Positions 18,405-26,272 of a stretch of DNA of 64,000 bases are shown here, one piece after another. The notes under the pieces were generated by a model, which saw only the letters and a program-made list of their open reading frames with translations, did no database searches and was not told the DNA's origin. This DNA comes from an uncultured Lachnospiraceae bacterium (GTDB lineage Bacteria; Bacillota; Clostridia; Lachnospirales; Lachnospiraceae), in assembly GCA_947648875.1 (NCBI GenBank), contig CANSPM010000001.1, positions 62,001 to 126,000 on the forward strand. The letters run 5' to 3'. Every line of letters starts with the position of its first letter. Within the stretch, counting starts at the first letter, position 1. The translations under genes were made by a program, and so were the position numbers.

Positions 18405-18916
18405 AAACAACGCCTTTCCAAACAAAAAAGCACTAAACATACAATATGTCCAGTGCACTTCTGAAACTATCGGCTATTACAAGCATTCTATCATAATGAC
18501 AACTTACATTTGCCGATTTATATGCACAGACATATCAGACCTACCTGCGTAACTGTGCATCCAATCGAAACACAATTACTTCTAAGTACGTCTGTAATAC
18601 ATGTACATATAGTTCATTGTAAAATGTAAGTTCTGCATTTCCATGTTCTCCTAAACTTTTTTAATAACCTACCATAATTCTATTTATATGTCAAGAAATA
18701 TTTTTGCAAAGAGGAAGGAAAAGTGACCTATTCAGACGGCTAACTTGGAAACGCAGGGAACTTGTGGATTGACAACATGTGCAGTTTTTGCTATACTGTA
18801 TTCCCTGCGTCAACAGAGATATTGATGGAAAAAACTAAATAGGTTTCATTGTCAGTTGAGATGGGGCCAGACTACTTGGAAAGATGCGGAGACATAACTA
18901 CCAGGAGGAAGCAACA
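18405..18916. other. Intergenic region between the GNAT cluster and the ABC-2 exporter
   Basis: This 512-bp gap holds no gene. On the minus strand TTGTCA with a TAATAG 17 bp downstream (18508-18480 region) is a weak candidate promoter for the GNAT cluster. The plus-strand promoter and the palindromic arms at 18751-18810 are listed separately. Confidence 0.5.
18751..18810 (+). promoter_or_regulatory. Strong promoter framed by a 10-bp inverted repeat
   Basis: TTGACA (18769-18774), exactly 17 bp, TATACT (18792-18797) is close to consensus for the ABC-2 exporter. It is bracketed by ACGCAGGGAA (18751-18760) and its exact complement TTCCCTGCGT (18801-18810), 40 bp apart. This is the geometry of a two-site operator upstream of the -35 and downstream of the -10. 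Confidence 0.75.
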
Positions 18917-19705
18917 ATGATTACGATGGAAAACGTATGCAAATCGTACAGGATTGCAAAGCGGAGCGGCGGCTTCCACGAGGCCGTAAAGGCCCTGTTT
19001 CACAGGGAGTATGAGGAGATCCACGCCCTCAGAGACGTAAGTTTTACCATTTCCGACGGAGAGATGGTAGGTTATATCGGCCCGAACGGAGCGGGGAAAA
19101 GCTCCACGATCAAAATTCTAAGCGGAATATTGACACCCGACAGCGGCAACTGTCTGATAGACGGCAGGGTGCCCTGGAAGAATCGAATCGAGCACGTTCG
19201 TCAGATCGGTGTGGTATTCGGACAGCGCACACAGCTGTGGTGGGATGTTCCGGTCATAGATTCCTATGAACTCTTAAAAGACATTTATACGATCCCGGAC
19301 CAGGTATATCGGTCCAATTTAAGCGAATTGAGCGAATTATTGAATCTGGGGGAACTGCTGCGCACCCCGGCTCGGCAGTTGTCCCTCGGGCAGCGTATGC
19401 GTTGCGAGATTGCGGGTTCCCTGCTGCACAGTCCCAGGATTTTGTTTTTGGACGAGCCCACTATCGGATTGGATGCGGTGTCCAAGCTGGCAGTGCGGGA
19501 TTTTATCAGGAAGCAGAATCAGAATCATGGAACTACCGTGATTCTGACAACACATGACATGCAGGATATAGAGGCCCTGACCAGAAGGATCATTTTGATC
19601 GGAAAAGGACAGATTCTGCTGGACGGCACACTGGAAGATATTCGGCGGGGTGGAGAGAATATTGACGAGGAAGTGGCCCAGTTGTACCGCAGCTATGAGA
19701 TATGA
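18917..19705 (+). CDS. ABC-2 type exporter ATPase
   Basis: This 262-residue ATPase pairs with the two membrane proteins that follow. The start at 18917 is set by AGGAGGAAG upstream and gives MITMENVCKSYRI. Motifs: Walker A GPNGAGKSS, Q-loop FGQRTQLWWDVP, signature LSLGQRMR (LSLGQ in place of LSGGQ, common in this group), Walker B ILFLDEPTIGLD, H-loop TTHDM. The FGQRTQLWWDV pattern is typical of ATPases that partner DUF990-type (ABC2_membrane_6) permeases, which are daunorubicin-resistance-like exporters. It begins an operon driven by the strong promoter at 18769-18797. The substrate is unknown. Confidence 0.92.
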   Translation: MITMENVCKSYRIAKRSGGFHEAVKALFHREYEEIHALRDVSFTISDGEMVGYIGPNGAGKSSTIKILSGILTPDSGNCLIDGRVPWKNRIEHVRQIGVVFGQRTQLWWDVPVIDSYELLKDIYTIPDQVYRSNLSELSELLNLGELLRTPARQLSLGQRMRCEIAGSLLHSPRILFLDEPTIGLDAVSKLAVRDFIRKQNQNHGTTVILTTHDMQDIEALTRRIILIGKGQILLDGTLEDIRRGGENIDEEVAQLYRSYEI

Positions 19706-19720
19706 GAGCAGGAGAGAGCT

Positions 19721-20524
19721 ATGAAAAAATATTATTCGTTTTTCCGTCTGCGGTTTTTCATGGGGCTACAGTACCGGACAGCCGCTGCGGCGGGAATAGT
19801 CACCCAGTTTTTCTGGGGCATCATGGAGATTCTGGTGTATCGGGCATTTTACGAGGCGGATGCGTCGGCTTTTCCCATGCGTTTTGAGGCGGTGGTGACT
19901 TATATCTGGTTACAACAGGCCTTTCTTGCGGTGTTCGGAGCCTGGATCATGGAAGGGGAGATTTTTGATACCATTCGAAACGGCAATATCGCCTATGAGC
20001 TGTGCCGGCCTGTGAGTATCTATCAGATGTGGTTTTCCCGGTCGGTGGCAAACCGCGCCTCCAAGGCTCTGCTGCGCTGTGTTCCGATTCTTGCGGTGGC
20101 GGCGCTGCTGCCTTCTCCCTATGGGTTACGACTTCCCGCCAGTCTGCTGCATGGGGGAGTGTTTCTGCTGGCGCTGGTGCTGGGACTTCTGGTCATAGTG
20201 GCGTTTACCATGTTGGTGTATGTTACGACTTTTTATACCATTTCCCCGGAGGGGGTTCGGATTTTTTGCGTCTCGGTAGTGGAGTTTTTTGCCGGAGCCG
20301 TGATACCGTTGCCTTTTTTCCCGGAAAAAATACGGTATATTCTGGAGCTGCTGCCCTTTGCGGCTATGCAGAATGTGCCTCTATGGGTATACAGCGGCAG
20401 TATGTCCGGGGAAGAGATGTTGCGGGCGGTCTGCTTACAGGTGTTCTGGCTGGCCGCGATGGTGGCGGCGGGGCGAAGCCTGTGCCGAAGGGCGGAGAAA
20501 AGAGTGACGGTGCAGGGAGGGTAG
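19721..20524 (+). CDS. ABC-2 exporter permease, DUF990-like, subunit 1
   Basis: This 267-residue membrane protein has six predicted helices and belongs to the ABC2_membrane_6 (former DUF990) group. Characteristic segments are VVTYIWLQQAFLAVFGAWIM, EIFDTIRNGNIAYELCRPVS and the C-terminal VVEFFAGAVIPLPFFPE. A GGAGAG site precedes ATG by five bases and the gene starts 15 bp after the ATPase. It forms a heterodimeric pore with the second permease. The end of the gene is followed by an unusual tandem repeat before subunit 2. Confidence 0.9.
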   Translation: MKKYYSFFRLRFFMGLQYRTAAAAGIVTQFFWGIMEILVYRAFYEADASAFPMRFEAVVTYIWLQQAFLAVFGAWIMEGEIFDTIRNGNIAYELCRPVSIYQMWFSRSVANRASKALLRCVPILAVAALLPSPYGLRLPASLLHGGVFLLALVLGLLVIVAFTMLVYVTTFYTISPEGVRIFCVSVVEFFAGAVIPLPFFPEKIRYILELLPFAAMQNVPLWVYSGSMSGEEMLRAVCLQVFWLAAMVAAGRSLCRRAEKRVTVQGG

Positions 20525-20541
20525 GAACTGACATAAATATC

Positions 20542-20676
20542 GGGCAGGCGGGAGTGTGTGAAAAAAATTTCACGGTCTTGATAAGAGTGCCCGCTAAAGC
20601 GGGCAGGCGGGAGTATGTGAAAAAATTTCACGGTCTTGATAAGAGTGCCCGCTGAAGCGGGCAGGCGGGAGTATTT
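20542..20676 (+). repeat. Intercistronic tandem repeat with nested hairpins
   Basis: Unit 1 (20542-20600, 59 bp) and unit 2 (20601-20658, 58 bp) are nearly identical, and the first 14 bases of a third unit (20659 onward) supply the GGCGGGAG ribosome site of the second permease. Each unit holds two palindromes: GTGAAA(A-run)TTTCAC and GCCCGCT-AA/GA-AGCGGGC. The duplication has copied the translation-initiation region between two subunits of one transporter. Confidence 0.9.
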
Positions 20677-21465
20677 ATGAGAAGAAAATTGCGGCTGTAC
20701 GGACATTATATATCCATTGTGATTCGGGGGATGATGCAGTACAAAGCGTCTTTCCTGCTCACGGCTCTGGGGCAGTTTCTGGTTTCCTTTAATGTGTTTC
20801 TGGGCATCTATTTTCTGTTTCAGAGGTTTCACCAGGTCAGGGGATACAACTACAGTGAGGTGCTGCTTTGTTACGCTATAGTACTCATGGAGTTCTCATT
20901 GGCGGAGATGTGGGCCAGAGGGTTTGATACCTTTTCCGGCCTGGTCAGGAGCGGTGAGTTTGACAGGGTGCTGGTGCGGCCACAGGGAGAGATTTTGCAG
21001 GTGCTGGGCAGCAGGTTTGAACTGACCCGGCTGGGCCGGATGCTACAGGCTGTGGTTATCCTGATTTATGCGGTTTGTACGGCGGGTATTCAATGGACGG
21101 CGGGAAAAGTATGCGCGGTTCTGTTTATGCTGGTGGGAGGTATGGCGGTGTTTTCGGGACTGTTTTTGATTTATGCGGCGCTTTGCTTTTTTACCCTGGA
21201 GGGGCTGGAGTTTATGAATATGTTGACGGACGGGGCCCGGGAGTACGGCAAATATCCGCTGGATATATACGGTAGGCGGGCTCTGCGGCTGGCGACAGTG
21301 ATTGTACCCTACGCCCTGATCCAATATTATCCGCTGCAATATATTCTGGGGCGGACTGCCAGTCCGGTTTATATCTTTCTGCCATTGCTGGCGGTGCTGT
21401 TTTTGTTGCCCTGCTATGGGCTGTGGCGGTTTGGGGTGAGGCATTATAAGTCCAGCGGTTCGTGA
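20677..21465 (+). CDS. ABC-2 exporter permease, DUF990-like, subunit 2
   Basis: This 262-residue, six-helix membrane protein is paralogous to subunit 1. It begins MRRKLRLYGHYISIVIRGMM and carries the family signatures YNYSEVLLCYAIVLMEFSLAE, FDTFSGLVRSGEFDRVLVRP and ALIQYYPLQYILGR. The start codon follows GGCGGGAG, part of the intercistronic repeat. With the ATPase and subunit 1 it completes a three-gene exporter. A GC-rich hairpin follows the stop. Confidence 0.9.
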   Translation: MRRKLRLYGHYISIVIRGMMQYKASFLLTALGQFLVSFNVFLGIYFLFQRFHQVRGYNYSEVLLCYAIVLMEFSLAEMWARGFDTFSGLVRSGEFDRVLVRPQGEILQVLGSRFELTRLGRMLQAVVILIYAVCTAGIQWTAGKVCAVLFMLVGGMAVFSGLFLIYAALCFFTLEGLEFMNMLTDGAREYGKYPLDIYGRRALRLATVIVPYALIQYYPLQYILGRTASPVYIFLPLLAVLFLLPCYGLWRFGVRHYKSSGS

Positions 21466-21470
21466 GATCT

Positions 21471-21501
21471 GCCGGAATATGCGCGCCCTGGCGCGTCCGG
21501 C
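21471..21501 (+). terminator. Hairpin after the ABC-2 exporter operon
   Basis: GCCGGA...GCGC, six-base loop, GCGC...TCCGGC forms a strong imperfect stem a few bases after the stop codon. There is no T-run, so termination by this hairpin alone is uncertain. Confidence 0.45.
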
Positions 21502-21625
21502 TATAAACAATTTCAGATAAATACAACAGTAATGTGCTCCAGGGCGGGCACAGGGCGGCTTGTTGTGATGGGACAGCGTTTGCGGCGGACGGGTAAATGC
21601 TGTTTTGAGATATCGGAGAGGGTTT

Positions 21626-22264
21626 ATGGCGATGGATGAATTTTTTCAGAAAATACTGAATGATATACAAAGTTCGAAAAAGGCAGTAACAATTTTGCCT
21701 GGCGAAGGCTCTGCAAGAGAAAAAATAAGAGATTTTAAGATTAACCTGGCAAGTCTTCTGGGGAGACTTCTCGATAATACGGGAGGGATCATAATAGACA
21801 ACTGGATACGTTTCTACGGAACAGGGGCAATTGACTTTTCTTCCAGAAACAAGCTGTTTCCATTCGACGATTTGGTGATAGCGGAGGACGTTTTGGGCGG
21901 TTTCTTTATATGTCTGGAAAACGGTCATATTGGATATTTTGCTCCGGACTGTCTCTGTCTGGAAGATTTGGAAATACAGTTGAACCAGTTCCTGTACTGG
22001 TGCCTGCATGGGGATACGGATACATTTTATATGGATTATCGCTGGGAAAACTGGAGGGAAGATCTCGCCGATTTAGGATGTGACGAGGGCGTGGCGTTTT
22101 ACCCGTTCCTGTGGGCCACAGCGGGAACCCGGCAGGGACAAACGCCGGTTGGACGGGCAGAGAAAAGTATGGAAAGCAGGGAACGCAGGATTGTCCCCAT
22201 GGCTGAGATTATCGGATTAGAGTTGCATTTTTATGAGCAAATGCAGGGAAAGAATCCGATTTAG
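21626..22264 (+). CDS. DUF2625 family protein
   Basis: This is a 212-residue cytoplasmic protein of the DUF2625 family, whose function is not established. Recognisable parts are DNTGGIIIDNWIRFYGTG, LVIAEDVLGGFFICLENGHI, YFAPDCLCLEDLEIQLNQFL and the C-terminal RWENWREDLADL...GVAFYPFLW. The start at 21626 follows GGAGAGGG closely; an ATG six bases later has better spacing, so the protein may be two residues shorter. A TTG at 21605 is in frame but has no site. DUF2625 proteins resemble SMI1/KNR4-type immunity proteins in size and in the 'GGFF...Y.AP' pattern, but no toxin gene is next to it. Confidence 0.8.
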   Translation: MAMDEFFQKILNDIQSSKKAVTILPGEGSAREKIRDFKINLASLLGRLLDNTGGIIIDNWIRFYGTGAIDFSSRNKLFPFDDLVIAEDVLGGFFICLENGHIGYFAPDCLCLEDLEIQLNQFLYWCLHGDTDTFYMDYRWENWREDLADLGCDEGVAFYPFLWATAGTRQGQTPVGRAEKSMESRERRIVPMAEIIGLELHFYEQMQGKNPI

Positions 22265-22265
22265 C

Positions 22266-22293
22266 TTGACAATTTCCCCACAGATACTATAAA
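22266..22293 (+). promoter_or_regulatory. Promoter for the ileS leader
   Basis: TTGACA (22266-22271), 16 bp, TATAAA (22288-22293). It begins right after the DUF2625 stop codon and drives a leader of about 340 nt. Confidence 0.75.
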
Positions 22294-22319
22294 ATGAGAA
22301 AAACGTTGAAAGAGGCAAG

Positions 22320-22577
22320 TAGTACTTACCAGAATTTACAGAGAGTCAGGGCAGCTGAGAACTGACAAGGAAAGTAAGTTACGAAAATCACTCTGGAGTT
22401 GCTGACTGAAAACAAGGATGTCGTTAAAGAAGGGTTTGTCGGAAGTGATATCTGTGTAAGTAGGCCGTGCCGGTATTCCACCGTTATTTGGAAGACATAT
22501 GTTGGTATGTTCGTGCAGGTGGTGTAAAAATTGAGAAGCGCAAGCCCTCATCCTGGAATGGATGGGGGCTTTTTTGC
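22320..22577 (+). promoter_or_regulatory. Isoleucine T-box leader with terminator
   Basis: The leader sits between a good promoter and ileS. Stem I closes through ACTTAC (22324-22329) with GTAAGT (22456-22461), supported by ACA/TGT above it. The 3' side carries GATATC, where ATC (22450-22452) is the expected Ile specifier, followed by the usual AAGTAG linker. An AGGTGGT at 22517-22523 would be the T-box bulge sequence, although the bases after it (GTAAAAA) deviate from the usual ACCGCG. The terminator is AGCCCTCATCC (22543-22553), six-base loop, complement at 22560-22570, then six Ts. Uncharged tRNA-Ile should favour read-through into ileS. Confidence 0.78.
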
Positions 22578-22637
22578 ATTCAAAGAAGGAAAACCGCACT
22601 GTCCGGGCAGAGTCTCGCGCGTAGAGGAGGATTTACC

Positions 22638-25600
22638 ATGAAGTATGAGGAACTGTCAAACAAACCGGAGCTGGCGTTGATCCAGGAGGAAGTGCTGGAT
22701 TTCTGGAAAATGGAGAAGATTTTTGAAAAGTCCGTGGAGCAGCGGACGGGAGAGGAGGTGGTTTTTTATGATGGACCGCCGTTTCCCACCGGAAAGCCCC
22801 ATCACGGCACCGTTCTGGTGTCCTTTATCAAGGACATGATCGCCAGATACTGGACTATGCGGGGGTACCGGGTGCCCAGGGTATGGGGCTGGGACTGCCA
22901 CGGGCTGCCCATTGAAAACCAGGCGGAGACGCTGCTTCATATCACGGATAAAAACCAGATCGAAAGAAATCTGGGCATCCACAAATTCAATGAGAAATGT
23001 TACGAGATCGTTGCGGGCAACAATGAGGCCTGGAGAGAATATGTGGAACAGATGGCCCGCTGGGTGGATTATGACGGGGCGTACAAGACCATGGACAGAG
23101 ATTTCATGGAAAGTGTTATGTGGGCGTTTAAGCAGTGCTATGACAAGGGGTACATTTACCGGGATTACCGTGTCACCCCCTACTGTATGCACTGCGAGAC
23201 ATCCCTGTCCATCTCCGACACCCGTGAATCCGATTCCACAAGGCCCCGGCAGGACCGCTGGATCATTGCCCGGTTTAAGACGCCGGAAGCTGTGGCGGAA
23301 AAACAGGTGTACTTTCTGGCCTGGACCACCACGCCATGGACTCTGCCTTCCAATATGTGTCTGGCTGTGGGGGAGGATCTGACGTATGCTTATGTGGAGG
23401 TGGGAGACTGCGTCTATGTGGCCTGCAAAAATACGCTGGCAAATTATGAAAAGGTTTTTGGAAAATCGCCGGTGATTGTCAAAGAATGCAGGGGTACTGA
23501 TCTGGTGGGAAAGACTTATGAGCCTCTGTTTGATTATTTTGGAGACAGGAAGGCAGAGGGGGCTTTCCGGGTGGTTTCCGCAGAATATGTGGGTTCGGAG
23601 GAGGGCGTGGGAATTGTCCACACGGCGCCCGCATTCGGTGAAGATGATTATTGGACTTGCAGGAATAATCGGATTCCCCTGGTGAACCCCGTGGATGAGA
23701 GAGGGCATTTCACTGCGGATATTACCGACTTTTACGACCCTGCCGGAGAAAAAAATGTCATGGAGATGAACTCCGCGATTATCCGGTATCTCTATGACAG
23801 CGGCAAGGCGGTGGCAGATGGAACCATCCTGCACAATTATCCTCATTGCTGGCGATGTAAGCAGCCTCTGATCTACAAGGCCATGGAGGCCTGGTATTTC
23901 GACATCGGTAAAATCAAGGACCGCCTGACGCAGCTCAATGAAGATATCAACTGGGTGCCGGAAACCGTAAAGCATGGGCGTTTTGGCAATTGGCTGGCAG
24001 GAGCCAGAGACTGGAATATCTCCAGAAACCGGTACTGGAGCACCCCCATTCCGATCTGGGAATGCGAAGAGTGCGGCGAGAGGGTGGTGCTGGGCAGTGT
24101 GGAGGAAATATATAAAGCCAGCGGTGTGCGCCTGACCAATTTGCATCGGCAGTATATGGACCAGGTAACTTTTCCGTGTCAATGCTGCGGAAAGACCATG
24201 CGCCGGGTGCCGGAGGTTCTGGACTGCTGGTTTGAGAGCGGTTCCGTTCCCTTTGCCCAGAAGCACTATCCCTTTGAGAACAAGGAATGGTTTGAGTCCC
24301 ATTTTCCCAGCGATTTCATTGTGGAATATACGGGACAGATCCGCTGCTGGTTTTATTATCTGCATGTATTATCTGTGGCGCTTTTTGATAAGCCCGCATT
24401 TCAAAACTGTATAGTCCACGGAATGGTTCTGGCAAAAGACGGGAAAAAACTGGCCAAATCCTCCAAAAACTACACGGACCCCATGCTGCTGATGCGGCAG
24501 TACGGGACGGATGCTTTCCGGCTCTATTTGTATCAGACAAACGCCATGCTGATCGGAGACTTGCTCTTTGATGAGACGGGCATTCAGGACGCGTGTCAGC
24601 AGATAATTCTGCCCTACTGGAACGCCTGCAATTTTTATATCTCCTATGCAAATATCGACGGTTTCAGGCCGGAGGGACAAGGCCGCGACTTGACGGAGAA
24701 TAGGTTGGAGAATAGAGAGGGGTTCGTGTCAGAGACCCGACAGGGGGAACGGGAAGGCGTTATGCCGGAGGGACGGGAGGCGCTTCTGCCGGAAAATCAG
24801 CTGGACAGATGGATGTTGGCCAAATTATATGAGACCTGGCGGCAGATCACGGTCCATATGGATTCCTATCAGGTGAACAGGTATGTGGAGCATCTGGTAT
24901 CTTTGGTGGACGGACTGACCAACTGGTATATACGGCGTTCCAGAAGACGTTTTTGGAGCGGCGGTATGTCCCAGGATAAGCGAGGCGCTTATGATACCCT
25001 GTACTATGTTCTGGTGTGTACCACCAAGATGTTTGCCCCTGTGGCGCCCATTCTCTCGGAAAAGATGTATAAGATTCTGACAGGGGAACTATCCGTACAT
25101 CTGGCACGGTGGCCGGAGATTCCGCAGGTCTGCGAGGACGGGAAACTGCTGGCTGATGTGGCCCTGGTGCGGGAGGTAATCTATCTGGCCCGCTCCATTC
25201 GCAGCAAAAACCGGGTGAAGAACCGGCAGCCCTTGCCCAGTCTTAGGGTGGCGCTGCCGGACTCCTCCCGTAACAGCGTCATAGAGGAGTTCCGGGATGT
25301 GATCGCGGAGGAACTGAATGTGAAGAGTGTGGAGATTCCGGACGGGGTGGGGGACATTGCGGAGGTGAAATACACGCCCAATTTCAGCGAGATCCGCAGC
25401 AGGTATCCCGACAGGATTGCGGAGATCGTCAAGGCTGTCAAAAGCGGAAAGTTCCGGATGACGGGAACAGAGGTTCTTTTACAGATGGGGGAGCGGGAGG
25501 AGAGATTTGCGGCAGAAATCATTCTTGTGGCTTTTCTGGCCAGGGACGGTCAGCATGTGGCCAGCAGCCGGGGAATTGTGGTGTCGCTGGATCTGACGCT

Positions 25601-25859
25601 CACGGAGGAACTGAAAGCGGAAGGGCTGGCAAGGGATATGGTCAGAAATATTCAGGATGCCAGAAAGCAGATGGACTGCGAGATCACGGACACGGTTCTG
25701 CTGGCCTTTGAAGGGAGCGTGCCGGAAAAGTGGGTGGAGTATATATGCCGGGAGACTCTGGGCAAACAGGCAGAGTTCTCCGCGCCGGACTGTGTCCTTG
25801 CGACCCGGACGGAACAGGGGGAGGAGGTAAAGATATTGGTAAAGAAAGAACGGGACTGA
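22638..25859 (+). CDS. ileS: Isoleucyl-tRNA synthetase, type-2-like, with altered signature motifs
   Basis: This 1073-residue class I synthetase attaches isoleucine to tRNA-Ile. The start at 22638 (GAGGAGG, seven bases, ATG) gives MKYEELSNKPELALI. The body resembles the eukaryote-like type 2 IleRS: PPFPTGKPHHGTVL, GWDCHGLPIE, an editing domain with WTTTPWTLPSN, CWFESGSVPFAQ, LLPYWNA-type segments (ILPYWNACNFYISYANIDGF), and a long C-terminal anticodon-binding part. The HIGH motif reads HHGT (residues 55-58) and KMSKS reads KLAKS (604-608), so both active-site signatures are altered. A low-complexity insert of about 40 residues (around 675-715, rich in R/E/G) precedes NQLDRWMLAKL. Type 2 enzymes are often less sensitive to mupirocin. 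Whether this is the only ileS of the genome cannot be told. Confidence 0.93.
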   Translation: MKYEELSNKPELALIQEEVLDFWKMEKIFEKSVEQRTGEEVVFYDGPPFPTGKPHHGTVLVSFIKDMIARYWTMRGYRVPRVWGWDCHGLPIENQAETLLHITDKNQIERNLGIHKFNEKCYEIVAGNNEAWREYVEQMARWVDYDGAYKTMDRDFMESVMWAFKQCYDKGYIYRDYRVTPYCMHCETSLSISDTRESDSTRPRQDRWIIARFKTPEAVAEKQVYFLAWTTTPWTLPSNMCLAVGEDLTYAYVEVGDCVYVACKNTLANYEKVFGKSPVIVKECRGTDLVGKTYEPLFDYFGDRKAEGAFRVVSAEYVGSEEGVGIVHTAPAFGEDDYWTCRNNRIPLVNPVDERGHFTADITDFYDPAGEKNVMEMNSAIIRYLYDSGKAVADGTILHNYPHCWRCKQPLIYKAMEAWYFDIGKIKDRLTQLNEDINWVPETVKHGRFGNWLAGARDWNISRNRYWSTPIPIWECEECGERVVLGSVEEIYKASGVRLTNLHRQYMDQVTFPCQCCGKTMRRVPEVLDCWFESGSVPFAQKHYPFENKEWFESHFPSDFIVEYTGQIRCWFYYLHVLSVALFDKPAFQNCIVHGMVLAKDGKKLAKSSKNYTDPMLLMRQYGTDAFRLYLYQTNAMLIGDLLFDETGIQDACQQIILPYWNACNFYISYANIDGFRPEGQGRDLTENRLENREGFVSETRQGEREGVMPEGREALLPENQLDRWMLAKLYETWRQITVHMDSYQVNRYVEHLVSLVDGLTNWYIRRSRRRFWSGGMSQDKRGAYDTLYYVLVCTTKMFAPVAPILSEKMYKILTGELSVHLARWPEIPQVCEDGKLLADVALVREVIYLARSIRSKNRVKNRQPLPSLRVALPDSSRNSVIEEFRDVIAEELNVKSVEIPDGVGDIAEVKYTPNFSEIRSRYPDRIAEIVKAVKSGKFRMTGTEVLLQMGEREERFAAEIILVAFLARDGQHVASSRGIVVSLDLTLTEELKAEGLARDMVRNIQDARKQMDCEITDTVLLAFEGSVPEKWVEYICRETLGKQAEFSAPDCVLATRTEQGEEVKILVKKERD

Positions 25860-25980
25860 GAAGAGATTTGGACTGCGGCCTGGGATGTGGAGCAGAGAGC
25901 GGGCAGAATAAGGAATTTGGCAGAATGTCAGATCCTAATTTACTGTAAAGAGATTACTAAAGGTATAGAAAAAAGAGAGT

Positions 25981-26030
25981 AACACTCAGTTTTAAGAGAT
26001 ATCTAAAATGAGTGTTGCTTTTTTTCTTTT
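25981..26030 (+). terminator. Terminator after ileS
   Basis: AACACTCAGTTTTA (25981-25994) pairs with TAAAATGAGTGTT (26004-26016) with one bulged base, followed by a T-rich run (26018-26030). It ends the ileS transcript and marks the left edge of the AT-rich island. Confidence 0.85.
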
Positions 26031-26272
26031 ATCAGATATAATTTAAAACAATAATGTGTGAAAAAGAAACGAATGGAAATTCAGGCAAGTTATTTGGCGA
26101 AATGTAAATGGGTCAGTACACTAGAAATAGGATAATAAGGGATTTGGATTTACAGATGCCGATACAAAGAATATGGAGTAGATATCAGAGAAAAGTAGAT
26201 TGAAATATAGCCGACTTGCAAGAAACAGCATCTGTGAGTTCAGCAGGCTAGGTTACGGAAAGGAAACGGCGA
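26031..26272. other. Upstream region of the ABC-3C island
   Basis: This AT-rich 242-bp stretch has no gene. TTTACA-17-TATGGA around 26150-26178 is a weak candidate promoter. GGAAAGGAAACGGCG directly before 26273 supplies the ribosome site. I found no direct repeat or tRNA end that would mark an integration site. Confidence 0.5.

Noticed and set aside
20601..20660. Minimal start-stop frames (ATG TGA, GTG TGA) in the intercistronic repeat
   Set aside because: The distance to the GGGAG block is too short for good initiation, and the TGTGA belongs to a palindrome, which explains it better.
22656..24365. Long open frame antisense to ileS (569 codons)
   Set aside because: It lies opposite a clear synthetase gene, has no ribosome site and no family-like sequence; it is a GC-related shadow frame.
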